64,000 bases of DNA from Acanthosepion esculentum (Eukaryota; Mollusca; Cephalopoda; Sepiida; Sepiidae): positions 14,451,497-14,515,496 of the forward strand of contig OZ038498.1 in assembly GCA_964036315.1 (NCBI GenBank), read 5' to 3'. A model generated the notes under the pieces. The model was not told where the DNA came from. It was given only the letters and a program-made list of their open reading frames with translations, and did not search any database. Both the position numbers and the translations under genes were made by a program. Position 1 is the first letter of the stretch. Each line of letters opens with the position of its first letter. Shown here in pieces: positions 13,457 through 23,722 of the stretch.

Positions 13457-14139
13457 GGGAAATAAAAAACAAAACACACACCACACCAAAAATATCTTGG
13501 AAAATAAGGAAAAAATCATCAGCCTACAACAACCTATCAAAAACTTGCAAACTTTGCTTGGAGGAAAAAATAGCTATCATTACCTTCCCAGATCAAAATA
13601 AATTATTAAATAAAAGATCCGAGCTAATCTCAAAATGTAGACATGAAAACAAATTTTTACTACGTAACTTAAAATAGAAAAATAAATAAATATATAAACA
13701 AACAACAATAAAATAAGCAAAATAAATTACTCCAAACAAATCACAAAACCACACCTGTTAGAATATACGAAATAAAATCAAAACAAAAGAACGGACGAAA
13801 GTTATAACTGTTATACAAATAAAAATAATAATAAAAAAAGAAGACATTAATAAAAGATAATATACTACGTTACTTAAAAACCGAAAGCCAAAAAGATATA
13901 GTGTAACAAATAAATAACAACAAGTATAATAAATCGATCTAAATACATCCAAATATATAAATAAACCAACAACCGATTACGATAAACTATCCGTTTAAAA
14001 AAAAACAAAAAAAAAGCAAATAAAGATAACCAACCTAAATAGATAAATTAAAAACTGTTCCCACCTAAATAATAGTCAGAAAAAAACCACAACATCACAC
14101 CCCAAAATTCAACAAACAGATTTAATCAATGACAAATAA
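13457..14139. other. A-rich DNA, no gene
   Basis: A/T-rich with many AAATAAATAAATA words and partial internal duplication (ACAAATTTTTACTACGT occurs near 13648 and again near 14274). Frames on either strand are Lys/Asn- or Phe/Tyr-rich and not convincing. Confidence 0.6.
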
Positions 14140-14480
14140 ACAAATATATAAGATAAAAAATAAAAATGAAAATAAATAAAAACAAGCAAAACAATTTGAC
14201 CCAAATCAATAAGCGAACAAGCGACTTCCGGTAAATGACGGCCATTATAGACTACCAACAATAAGCTATATAAACAAATTTTTACTACGTTAACCAAAAA
14301 CACCGATCAAAATAAAAGAATAAATAAATAAATATATAAGATAAAAAATAAAAATAAAAATAAAAAACAAACAAAAAACAAGCAAAATAATTTGACATAA
14401 ATAAATAAACAAATAAGCGACTTCCGGTAAAAGTAACCGCCAAAATAGACTACCCATAATGCACCACTGACCCTTATATA
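14140..14480. repeat. Tandem duplication, about 196-bp offset
   Basis: GCGACTTCCGGTAAA occurs at 14221 and 14417 with similar upstream sequence (ATATAAGATAAAAAATAAAA and AACAAGCAAAA). Two diverged copies of an AT-rich unit. Confidence 0.7.
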
Positions 14481-14509
14481 AATAGCCGAGAAAAATAACA
14501 GCACTAGCC

Positions 14510-14649
14510 GCCTGACGATTGCACTAGCATGAAACAGACTGTCGCCTCTAAGTGCTGACTTCCATGTCCACTTTTATATTTAAACACGCTCTATCTCTGA
14601 TATTGAGCAATTTATACCATAAATATAGCACACTTTAAGACTATATTTC

Positions 14650-14655
<6 letters not shown>
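14510..14655 (+). repeat. Dispersed repeat D, copy 1
   Basis: From CCTGACGATTGCACTAGCAT to the (TA)n at 14656 this matches 50013-50157 closely (shared GCATGAAACAGACTGTC, CACGCTCTATCTCTGATATT and TAAATATAGCACAC). Both copies run directly into a TA tract. Identity is unknown; a Penelope-like or other retroelement end is possible. Confidence 0.7.

Positions 14656-14702
<47 letters not shown>
14656..14702. repeat. (TA)n microsatellite
   Basis: Uninterrupted TA run following repeat D. Confidence 0.95.
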
Positions 14703-14712
<10 letters not shown>

Positions 14713-15800
14713 TGTGTGTATAAGATGTAGGTTTTTTCATTCAAAATCGTGTCAAAATGTCTGCATCGTCTTATATTTTAGTTTAGAAGTAAATCCCATT
14801 TTTCTGGAACTCAAAACGGACAAATTATTTGTTTACAGGAGACAAAATGTCTTATGCCGAATTGCAACAAAGGGAAATAAATCTTGCATAATGTACACTT
14901 CTTCACGTATGTTTCAGGAGTACAAACCCTCTTTATTCAGGACTAAACAATTAATTTCGAAAGAAGTACCTCAGATTGTCACAAAATGATTTAAAACAAC
15001 CACACAAACAAGTTAATATTCAGTCATTTTTATTTGCATTTATTTTCTGGATGTATCCTGGCGATTTACTGGTTTTATAGCCCAAGAGTCATTATCACGT
15101 TTTCGAAATGCTTGCAAAAAAAATGTCTGAGTTTTCTTATTGGTGGCGGGCATTTTTTCTGTTTTTTTCTCAAGTCTTGATCATTTTCTTTGCTCTTAAT
15201 TCAGATGCGTTTTATACATGAAAAGAAGCATTATTTTTGGACTAGAATGTCTGCTTTTTTAACTGCGTCTGGTATTCCCTTGCGATCTAAACAAAAAAGT
15301 CTGCGGTAATACTTCTCTTGTAGTAGTTATGATCCAAACCTAGAGAAATGCGTCTCCTCGACTATTTAACTCATAACTGGGGACAGTGAGGAGATGTATC
15401 CTTCCCCCAAGGGACAGGGGCCCGAATTTGAGTTCGACTCGTAGATTCCACATTTGCGCCGACAGCTAACGGTCGCAAAAAATGTTAAATGGGTTGAAAA
15501 TCCGAACGAGCAGAGAAACAAAAGAGAAGCCGGGTATTGATGCAATCTGCATTGATACCCACTTGACCTGTTTACACTTTATCAGCCAACACCTCGTGGT
15601 GAAAAGATCAAGATAATAAGGACAGATTAAATCTCTACAGATTATCCTGGTCGCAATCACGTTTAACCAATTAACGTTCTGGATTTGGTGAAGCCTTACA
15701 CCACTATTTCTTAGCGGAGACCGTTTGGTAATAGGCGAAAATAATAGATTTTTCTATAATGACTGGCAGGTTTTCCCTTAGAGAGATCCCTCTTACCAGC
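14703..15800. other. No gene seen; weak SINE remnant
   Basis: Mostly unassigned. At about 15370-15460 the phrases AACTCATAACTGGGGACAGT and GAGTTCGACTC resemble the body and B box of the SINE at 16040-16330, suggesting a decayed copy. Confidence 0.35.
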
Positions 15801-15820
15801 CACTGTGTTCCCTAGATGGT

Positions 15821-15965
15821 GGTTTTCTAAGCGTAGCTTTGATGTGGCGAAAAGGTCGAAAGTATGGGGCACCCAGTGAGGCTCGAACTCACTATTCAGT
15901 TGTAATTGGTCTAGCGAGACAAGCTTGTTAACCATTACACCATTTCGAAGTGCCCTCTTGTGTTC
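15821..15965 (-). repeat. tRNA-derived SINE (family S1)
   Basis: On the minus strand: A-box-like TGGTGTAATGGTTAACAAGC and B box GAGTTCGAGCCTC, followed by CACTGGGTGCCCCATACTTT and AGCTACGCTTAGAAAACCAC. Copies occur at 26316-26440 (+), 46495-46612 (-) and 57215-57350 (+). The internal pol III promoter is visible, but the tRNA fold is not complete. Confidence 0.8.
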
Positions 15966-16039
15966 CCCTTGATGGCCTACTAGAGAGGCAAAGTCGATAT
16001 CAATGACAGCTGGCTATAGAAAAGGTAAAAAAGTGAAAA

Positions 16040-16330
16040 AGTCAGTTCTATTGATCTGTTTTTTACGGTTTATCAACCTTTTTAGGTTATTTAAAACCAG
16101 AAAACATTTTTAGATTGTAAGAATTTTTTAAAATAATAATGACGTAATGATAAAATTCTTACTAATTACGCCATAGCTGGGAGGAAAAGAGATGGGTTCA
16201 TGCCTTCCTCAGGGGTATTTGCGCTGAAGTAAATATAACGAACCCGACTGGAATTCGAACTCAGTTCTCCAACAATTCTGAGACGCTATCCATTACATCA
16301 CCCGCACATCCAAGCTTACAGGATCTGATA
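16040..16330 (-). repeat. tRNA-derived SINE (family S2)
   Basis: Head on the minus strand: GGTGATGTAATGGATAGCG (A box) and GAGTTCGAATTCC (B box). Body includes CTCCCAGCTATGG, and the 3' tail contains TTTTAAATAACC and TTGATAAACCGTAAAA. Related copies lie at 35300-35552 (-) and 38044-38310 (+). Confidence 0.75.
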
Positions 16331-16374
16331 TTCTCAAGCGTTCAAACATTTGGCGAGGATCGACGTTGCTTAAC

Positions 16375-16640
16375 TTCGTATGGGAACCTGTGTTTCAACG
16401 TGATATGGCCGTAAGCCTGAACGTGAAAGAGGATAATAATTTAACCATGCAAACACCGAACAAAGTATTAAGAAAAATGTCGTTGGGAACTAAAGAAAAA
16501 AGGTCTGGATGATATATAACATTAGTACGACAGGGAAGAGGAGAAAACTGAGTCAACAGAAATGTGATTCTACAGAAGGATGTTGAGAATAACATGGACG
16601 AAACATGTTCAATTAGGAAGATTTAAGAAAAATGCAAACA
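16375..16640 (+). pseudogene. Decayed LINE-B fragment
   Basis: Phrases such as ACAAAGTATTAAGAAAAATG, TCGTTGGGAACTAAAGAAAA and TGTGATTCTACAGAAGGATG match the LINE-B copy at 25540-25740. No intact frame remains. Confidence 0.5.
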
Positions 16641-16724
16641 AAGTCAAAAACAACGTATATTTAGAATTAGAAAGTGACCGTTGGAAATTCTTTGAAATCT
16701 TTACCAGAGATATATAATAACATT

Positions 16725-17410
16725 GTTTAATCATTCCACCCCAAACAAGGCAATAAAGCCCCTAAGACTCACTGGAGTTACTGAGTGTTAGAGAATATGA
16801 AAAAAAATACTATTAAGGAGAAAGGACAATAAAAGAACAATAATTAACCCTTTGAGCCCTGAACACCGATTTACCGGTGGTGGAGAAAATGACTTAATGC
16901 TCGGCCACCGGTTGAACGGTGGGCAAACACTTGTGTCGTGTTTTGCTATTGGTTTCTTAATTTGGGTAGACTGGGACACAAAGAAAGAATTCTGGCGAGA
17001 AAGTGAAGGCATGAAATCATACTCTCTCCCTGCTAAGTATAATGCTTATATTTTTTGTAACTATTTTTATATCTACCGTGAAACATTACATACCATTTAT
17101 TTGCGAATTTTGACTCAGGAGCTCAGGCAAAAAAGGGTTAAAATTGTTCAGGAACGCAGGGCCCAAAGGGTTAAGACGACAGAAGATAATGATTGAACGA
17201 CTGACATTGCGTTTACATTTTTGAAGCTGAAAGTTAATTGGGAAGCAAGAAGCTGAAAAAGAGTTCCACAAACAAGAAGTGCGATAGAAGAAACTGTTAA
17301 CATAGGACTGACGGTTCCCTCTATCCATTTCAACTGGAAGTTGATATCTTGCCGCCAATCTAATGCCGTGCTTATTTTTGTAAAAATCTGTGTAAAGTTC
17401 AACAGAACAA
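16725..17410 (-). pseudogene. LINE-A 3' end, interrupted by a TTAA element
   Basis: The minus strand carries the LINE-A coding tail (17180-17410; frames broken, LLVCGTLFQLLASQLTFSFK) and the 3' UTR ending TTTGGGGTGGAATGATTAAA near 16725. The 3' UTR is split by a 323-bp insertion at TTAA (16848-17170). Compare the family consensus tail NSFFSRTSRLWNSLP at other copies. Confidence 0.75.
16848..17170. mobile_element. piggyBac-type MITE, 323 bp, TTAA target duplication
   Basis: Flanked by TTAA at 16844-16847 and 17171-17174. Ends are inverted: CCCTTTGAGCCCTG on the left and the reverse complement of CAGGGCCCAAAGGG on the right. No transposase is encoded. TTAA targets and CCC...GGG ends are characteristic of piggyBac-superfamily elements. 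It interrupts a LINE-A 3' UTR and is therefore younger. Confidence 0.8.
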
Positions 17411-17424
17411 TTACAATGAAAGTT

Positions 17425-17895
17425 TGGTTTGGTTTGTTTTGTTTTACGGCATATCAACAACTCAATGGGTTATTTAATGCCGACAAAATTTTTATTGCTG
17501 GTAATATGTTTTTCTTCAAAAATCTATTTCTGGGAATATTTTTCCTTGGAGAAATCTATAGCTGGTAATATTTTTTTCAAAAAATGTATAGCTGTTTGTA
17601 TTGCTGGTAGTTTTTTTTAAGTATTGCTGATAATAATTTTTCCTTAGAAAATTATTGCTGGTAATAATTTTTTTTATTATTATTACAAAGTATTTCTGGT
17701 ATTAAAACTTATTTTTACACAAGTTTGGGTGTTAACTATGTACCCATAGCAGGGACCCTAACAGGTGCTACAACCCCGTGTCAAGGTGGACCTAGGAACA
17801 CCAGCAATTAAGAGGTGATGTCCACGCTCCTCAAAACCTCCTGATCAGAGACCTTGCTGTTGGATGTAGTTTATAGTCTTACCCAGGACGCTACG
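17425..17895 (+). repeat. Dispersed SINE-like repeat B, copy 1
   Basis: Contains TTTTACGGCATATCAACAAC, GGGTTATTTAATGCCGAC, repeated ATTGCTGGTAAT blocks, and then ACCAGCAATTAAGAGGTG and CCTCCTGATCAGAGACC. It matches 28640-29100 nearly throughout. The distal 95 bases are the source monomer of the satellite at 35690-36545 (reverse complement). Confidence 0.85.
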
Positions 17896-17924
17896 ATGAA
17901 AGTATTTATACAAAAGGCACAGGG

Positions 17925-18060
17925 AAGTTACGTTAAGACGGTTGGGAAAGTGACTGAAGCCAATATGCCAGGTCAGGACGAATATCATTGCAGATTCTTC
18001 TTCGGATTTTATCAAGAATCTTTAAATATATAAAAGGAGTACCAGACCAGGTGTGTCAGC
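17925..18060 (-). pseudogene. LINE-A internal fragment
   Basis: Shares AAAGTGACTG, GGTCAGGACGAATATCATTG and ACCAGACCA with the LINE-A copy at 27478-27590 (minus strand). A short relic without a usable frame. Confidence 0.5.
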
Positions 18061-18099
18061 AATATGTTATTACAACATGGCCTGTTGTCGGAATCATTA

Positions 18100-18260
18100 A
18101 ACTATTTCTTTAAAATGGTAAAAGATGCCTTTCAAAAGCTAAACAAAGTATTAAGGAACAGGATGATTTCGTTAGAAAGAAAGAAAAAAAGTGCTGAACT
18201 GCTATGTAATATCGATCCTCTTTTATGGTGGACAATTTCCTCACAGAAGAAGAAAGGACT
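18100..18260 (+). pseudogene. LINE-B internal fragment
   Basis: ACAAAGTATTAAGGAACAGG and TGCTGAACTGCTATGTAATA align with LINE-B at 25548-25620. Decayed. Confidence 0.5.
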
Positions 18261-18333
18261 GATTGATTGGTTTGTTCATTTTTACGGGTTATCAACACTT
18301 GGGGTTATTTAAATCCGAAACATATTTTTATTT

Positions 18334-18790
18334 GCATTATTTACATTATTCGGACTGTTATCGTCATCTTAATTGCCATATTCACAACGTTTCGGCCGTT
18401 GTATTCTCCAGCCTTCTTCAGGTGATTGGAATTTCAAACAGAAATTTCGTCCACTTGGGGTAGATTGTTTTATTTCCACGTGCCATGCCTCTTGTGGATG
18501 TCTCAGTTATTTCCCTTTAACTCAACTCAAGTTTGGTTCACCTATGCTGTGACCTGGTATTGAACTCACAACTCTTTGGGCATAGTCACTGGATCTAACC
18601 AACGTCCTTATCCACAGGGAAATAACTGAGATATGGCACGTGGAACTAGAACAATCTACCCCGGTGGACAAAATAGAGAGTTCGGTTCAAAATTCCAATC
18701 ACCTGAAGAATGCCGGAGCGTACAACGGCCCAAACGTTGTGTACATGGCAATGAAGTTGCGGATAACGGTCCGAATAATGTAAATAATGC
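18334..18790. mobile_element. Fold-back element A, copy 1 (tRNA-like loop)
   Basis: The left arm 18334-18516 and the right arm 18617-18790 are reverse complements over about 175-183 bases (shared TTCTTCAGGTGATTGGAATT and CCACGTGCCAT). The roughly 100-base centre, read on the minus strand, contains GATAAGGACGTTGGTTAGAT (A-box-like) and GAGTTCAATACC (B-box-like). The copy at 24952-25411 has the same plan, so this is a repeat family and not a chance inversion. Confidence 0.8.
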
Positions 18791-18884
18791 AAGTCATCAT
18801 AATACCTCATCTCAGAGATATAGAAAGATATAAATAAATAAATAGAAATAATTTGTAGAAAGAAGTAAATGTATATTTTTTAAG

Positions 18885-19140
18885 GTTTTATTGAAATTTT
18901 ATTTAAGTTTCCACATGTCCTCCATCATTAGCAATACAAAGGGTAATACGATTTTGCAGTTCACGGAAAACATTTGCCAACTAATTTACAGTAATGCCTG
19001 AAATCATATTAGTTATTTTAGCTATACTTAAAACTAGGTACATTAAACTTTATAACATTTTTTATAGATTATTTCTATCGCAAATACAAATAAAGTTATG
19101 AATTTTTTAAAGTGTACACAAACTTTATGGACACTCTGTA
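18885..19140 (-). pseudogene. Deleted mariner-like element
   Basis: The minus strand encodes ELQNRITLCIANDGGHVET followed by a stop near 18910, a typical C-terminal tail of mariner-like transposases. The outer end at 19140 reads TACAGAGTGTCCATAAAG on the minus strand with a TA. The catalytic core is missing between the 5' end and the C-terminus, so the element is internally deleted. Confidence 0.65.
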
Positions 19141-19244
19141 TTTTTATTCGTAAGAATAATTTTTCTTTCTTTTTTTTTTTCGAATGAATATTATTTTAAT
19201 AACTTTTTTGAGAATAACAAATATTTTACCAGACAAACCTTCAA

Positions 19245-19690
19245 CTATTTAACCCGTAGCTGATAAAAGGAGATGGATTCCTACCGAAGAACAGAGATGT
19301 TCTACAGAAGTCAACCAAAAAGTTTTAAAGGAAAATCGAAACAAAAAAGGACACATACTTAGTATCGGAAAAAGCTGAGTTTTCTGGAAAGAGGGATTGG
19401 AGAATTTGACACTCACACGACATATTAAATGCAAAAAAGGCCAGGTAAGCATCGAGTAACCTTCCTAATGAGCTTGTATGAATAGATGACAAAATAGGAA
19501 CTGGGAGAGAAACATTACACAGAGCTACAAAGAAAAGAAAGTTGTGGAGAGCCATGATCAACTTAACGTGCTTGAGTAATTGGATGGCAGAACATGGACT
19601 GGGAGGGATAGTAACGGGACAAGCATTGCATAGAGCTACAAAGTATAGGAAGCTGTGGAGAGTCATGATCAACTAATTAACGAGTTTGAG
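19245..19690 (+). pseudogene. LINE-B 3' end, decayed, with internal repetition
   Basis: Contains GGATTGGAGAATTTGACACT and two successive copies of the terminal part (AGAGCTACAAAG, AAGTTGTGGAGAGCCATGAT near 19510-19560 and 19630-19675). Frames are broken. Confidence 0.6.
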
Positions 19691-19801
19691 TAATTGGGTA
19701 GCAGAACCTGAATTGGGGCGGATACTAAAACGTAAAACGATAATGTAGTTACAGGAATGGGTAGGGGGTATAGAAATCTTGGGCTGGTAATACACGTTAA
19801 G

Positions 19802-19804
19802 AGT

Positions 19805-19844
<40 letters not shown>
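19802..19844. repeat. (CT)n microsatellite
   Basis: About 21 CT units. Confidence 0.95.
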
Positions 19845-19846
<2 letters not shown>

Positions 19847-20084
19847 CACCTTCGTCGTAGCCGGCATAGTTTAAAGGAAAGAGTGAACCAATACAGTTTG
19901 ATACCAGCGCAGCTGCAGGAGTTGTCCAAAGGTGACGCTTTTCGCTATTCAACCTCCTTCTGGACAACCCTCTGGATTTGTGTAAGGTTTCATCCTTAGC
20001 CTTCTTTTTTGCAGAAAATACCCTTGAAAAAGACAGTGTAGGTTTTAATTCAGATTTTCCCCAATCCCAGAATACGGATCCGTA

Positions 20085-20185
20085 TATTTCAGTCGAAAAT
20101 GAACGAAACAAACTCGGCCAGAATTTGAACCCGCTACACCAATTCCACTTTACGCATCGATAACCTGTATGCAACCTGCACATCT
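20085..20185 (-). repeat. tRNA-like SINE fragment
   Basis: On the minus strand GTGTAGCGGGTTCAAATTC supplies a B-box-like sequence (GGTTCAAAT) preceded by an A-box-like region. The flank GAACGAAACAAACTCGGCC resembles 47830-47880. Short SINE relic. Confidence 0.45.
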
Positions 20186-20599
20186 ACGAACCCCAAACGT
20201 AACACTAGCATAAACAGATGAAAGAAAGAATTGTGAAAGCAGATTTCAGTGAACGATCGCGTAGGCTTGACGAAGTTTCAGCTTAGAGTTACAAAGAATA
20301 GATAAGAACAAATTAGAAGCCAGAATTTAGTCAGATAAAAGCCTCTGCTCATCAGGCAATGGGTTTCGTCTTGCATTGAGATGAAAGAATCATCTGTAAA
20401 AGGCAAAGCAGAGAAGAGTTTTTCTTTCTGTCTGTCTGTCTGTCTCTCTCTCTCCTTCTCGTGGAGAAGGTCTATGTCAGAAAATACTTTGCATGGGCTG
20501 AGTTTTCTTAGAATAGAATTCTCGTTGCTGCAAACTGCCAATTTCTGTAAGGTTAATGGTTCTTTCTTAAATGAAATATTTTTCAAGTGAAATATATTT

Positions 20600-20785
20600 G
20601 GTCTAAAATTTTCATGACATTATTCATCTCAATTATTACTTTTAACATAAAATATTTTAACACGAAGTATTTTCAATATTAAATATTGCTTTTATATGAT
20701 ATATTATTTTTAATATGAAATATTTTTATATGAATATTAACATAAAAAAAAATTTATATTTGATATTTTTATTTATTTTTTTTTA
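20600..20785. repeat. AT-rich degenerate minisatellite (left part)
   Basis: Repeated ATATGAAATATT and TTTTTAATATGA words. It is interrupted by the LINE-A tail at 20786-21150 and resumes afterwards. Confidence 0.7.
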
Positions 20786-21150
20786 AGCTTATCACCCCAA
20801 GCAAGGCTGGAGGCCACTAGCACGCAAGGGGTTACAGAAGGTTTGGAGGAAGAGCAGATAGGAGTGGTAAAGGAGAGGATGTGGAGAAAGATAGTGGATC
20901 GATCAAGGCAAGGGGGTTACAGAAGATTTGAAGCGAGAGCAGATAGGAATGAAAGGTGAAAGGATGTGGAGAAGGGAAGTGGATAGATCAAGGCAACTGG
21001 AGATGTCGATTGACGTTACACTTAAATAGTTGGAGATTGTATTTGTCAGGGAAACAGGAATAAGGAAGGGAGTTCCACAGGCGAGATGTGCGAGACATGA
21101 AGCTATTGGAGTAGAAGAGACGTCTACTTCTAACAGTTTCAACGGTGATG
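20786..21150 (-). pseudogene. LINE-A 3' tail inserted in a minisatellite
   Basis: Minus-strand LINE-A end. The 3' boundary is at TTGGGGTGATAAGCTTAAAA (near 20786). The stretch with CTTGATC and CACATCCT blocks is duplicated, as in the copy at 23510-23722, defining a subfamily with a doubled 3' UTR. The coding tail near 21060-21150 reads ARLACGTPF-type sequence with frameshifts. Confidence 0.7.
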
Positions 21151-21440
21151 ATATGCTACTTTTATATGAAATATTATTTTGAATATGAAATATTCTATAT
21201 GGTTGAATATTTTTGTATGAAATACTGTTTTTAATATGATATATTATGTTTAATACGAAATATTTTAATATGAAATACCATTTTTATATGAATTAGTAAT
21301 ATCAAATACAATTTTTATATGATAAATTATTATATGAAATACGATTTTTAATATGAAATGTTCATATAATATGAAATACTTTTAACATCAAATATTATTT
21401 TTATATTATATATTTTTATATTGGCTTTACACATGAGACA
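21151..21440. repeat. AT-rich degenerate minisatellite (right part)
   Basis: Continues the ATATGAAATA-type repetition seen at 20600-20785, which dates the LINE insertion after the minisatellite. Confidence 0.7.
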
Positions 21441-22010
21441 AAAATTAGGCATTAATCCGCTTTACTCTTGAGAAAAACGAGACTCTGATCCGTTTTATAT
21501 TTGAGACAAAAGTAGACATTTTCTGCATGAGAAAAAAATAGACATCGAATCGATCTACAGTTAAGACAAAAAGTAGACACAGATCCGTTTTACACTTGAG
21601 ACAAAAGGTAGACACGGATCCGTTTTACACTTGAGACAAAAAGTAGACACGGATCCGTTTTACACTTGAGACAAAAGGTAGACACAGATCCGTTTTACAC
21701 TTGAGACAAAAGGTAGACAGAGATCAGCTTTACTCTTGAGAAAAAAGTGGACACATCTGCTTTACGCTTGAGAGAAAAATTAGGCACAGATCCGCTTTAC
21801 ACTTGTGGCAAAAAGTAGACAGATCCGCTTTACTCTTGAGAAAAATGTAGGCATCGAATCGCTTTACCTTTGAGACAAAAGGTAGGCACTGATTCGCTTT
21901 ACATTTGAGACAAAAATTAGAAACAGATCTGCTTTATGCTTGAGACAAAAATAGACATAGATCCGTTTTACACTTGTGTCAAATGGTACACATAAGTCGG
22001 TTTATACTCA
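21441..22010. repeat. Minisatellite, 35-bp unit, about 16 diverged copies
   Basis: The unit contains GATCCGTTTTACACTTGAGA then CAAAAGGTAGACAC. Central copies (21590-21720) are nearly identical; outer copies are diverged (TTTACTCTTGAG, TAGGCAT). Confidence 0.9.
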
Positions 22011-22390
22011 TATCTGTAAGTAGCCACTCTGTAGTTGTTGCCTTCTGGAGGGCTTCTTACTCTCTGTATCGTTTACGCATCCTGGTTTCCTCTTTTTAGC
22101 AATGAGTTAACAGGATTCATTACTCAATGATAACAAGCGAACATGTCCCAAAATATCTAAGTATTAGGAAGGAAAGATCAGTCTGCTAATATGTCTGTTT
22201 GTTACTTCGTTTGTTTCGCATTAGCTTTATTTGGATATTTTAACATTTCACAGTTTATAAAAAAAATCACCTATTTTCTTTCACGCGATAATAAAGTTAA
22301 TTGCATCGATAAAAATCCTAGATTATTTATTCAGAAAATATAAACATTACAGTTGCAAAAATATTTAAATATTGCCGTCATGTTTTTTTT
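22011..22390. other. No gene seen
   Basis: AT-rich unassigned DNA between the minisatellite and a LINE-A copy. Confidence 0.5.
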
Positions 22391-22393
22391 TTA

Positions 22394-23165
22394 ATGCGTC
22401 AAGAAACTTCACTGCCTCCTATCAGTATGGCTGATGCTCAACTCCACGAGAGCGTCTCTCTGCGCCTCCTTGGTCTCACGTTTTGCACTGACCTGAGGTG
22501 GAACAACTACATTGAATCAATAGCTTCATCTATCGCAAGGGAAGTTGGTTCACTGTGTCGCGCCAGAAGGTTTTTACTCGCCTGAGTCAATCCTTCAAAT
22601 CTACAAATCTACCATTCGTCCTTGCATTGAATACTGCTGCCATATATGGCCTGGTGACCCCACTGTTTATCTCGATGTCCTCAACAAAATCCAGAGGCGG
22701 GTATGCAATGTGATATGCATCTCGTCTACAGTCACTTTCTCACAGACATGATGTGGCTTCCCTCTGTCTTTTCTACAAATATTTTCATGGCAACTGCTCT
22801 GACGAGCTACATTCACTGGTACCCCAACTGCATGAATTTAAGGGTGCGTCTAGGCTGGCGTCTTGGTCCCACTCTCTCACTGTTGAAACAATTAAATGTA
22901 ACCGCCTTTTCTACTCCAACGGCTTCTTCTCTCGCACTTCCCGACAGTGGAACTCTCTCCTTCCCACTTGCTTCCCTGATAGGTATAATCATCAAATATT
23001 CAAATGTAATATCAATCGACATCTTCTGATGCCTTGATCCTGACCCCCCGTCCTTCTCTTTATCCTTTCCTCAAACACCCCTCTTTACTCTTGCTCTCAC
23101 TCTCTGTAACCCCTTGCGTGCTAGTGACACTCCCGCCTTGCCTGGGGTGAAATGCTTAAATAGAA
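22394..23165 (+). pseudogene. LINE-A C-terminal half, frameshifted
   Basis: In successive frames: the region after RT motif C (SLPPISMADAQLHESVSLRL and LRWNNYIES), then ESILQIYKSTIRPCIEYCCH and IQRRVCNV, then FKGASRLASWSH, LFYSNGFFSRTSRQWNSL and a stop. At least two frame changes (about 22585 and 22745) break it. It ends TTGCCTGGGGTGAAATGCTT at 23158. It encoded the end of a LINE polymerase and is now nonfunctional. Confidence 0.85.
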
Positions 23166-23420
23166 AATGTTTCTTCTCTTCATTCAATTTAATCTGATTA
23201 TTAAAGTAGCCATTCTTCTATATTATTCTACCACTGTCCCATAATGATTGTTCCATTTAGTCTATGAAATTTGTACGTAAATGGAACAATCATTATGGGA
23301 CAGAGATGGGAACTCCCTTCCTCCTACTTGCTTCCCTGATAGTTATAATCTTCAAATATTCAAATGTAATGTCAATCGACATCTTCTGATGCCGTGATCC
23401 TGACCCCCATCTTTTTGAAA
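23166..23420 (+). mobile_element. Composite: LINE-A tail - hairpin - LINE-A tail, copy 1
   Basis: After a LINE-A 3' end come AGAAAATGTTTCTTC, a spacer with GCCATTCTTCTATATTATTC, a hairpin (GTCCCATAATGATTGTTCCA near 23236, its reverse complement ending near 23300), and directly a second LINE-A tail starting GGGAACTCCCTTCCTCC. The same order and sequence is present in reverse at 55818-56165. Confidence 0.8.
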
Positions 23421-23499
23421 AATCATTGTTATTCTCAAAACTTTTTAATGTGATATTCCCTTGTAAAAAAAGACCCGTTCTTACAGTTCAAAGCATATT

Positions 23500-23722
23500 T
23501 GGGTCGACATCTCCAGTTGCCTTGATCTATCCACTTCCCTTCTCCACATCCTTTCCCCTTTCATTCCTATCTGCTCTCGCTCCAAATCTTCTGTAACCCC
23601 CTTGCCTTGATCGATCCACTATCTTTCTCCACATCCTCTCCTTTACCACTCCTATCTGCTCTTCCTCCAAACCTTCTGTAACCCCTTGCGTGCTAGTGGC
23701 TTCCAGTCTTGCTTGGGGTGAA
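23500..23722 (+). pseudogene. LINE-A 3' UTR with internal tandem duplication
   Basis: Two copies of CTTGATC-CCACT-CTCCACATCCT-CCTATCTGCTCT-CTTCTGTAACCCC, then GTGCTAGTGGCTTCC and the end TTGGGGTGAAAAGCTTAAAG. Same doubled-tail subfamily as 20786-21150. Confidence 0.75.

Noticed and set aside
15821..15965. tRNA gene
   Set aside because: A and B boxes are present, but the sequence is a multi-copy SINE with a body and no complete cloverleaf. The same applies at 5838, 16040, 26316, 48597, 55455 and 57215.
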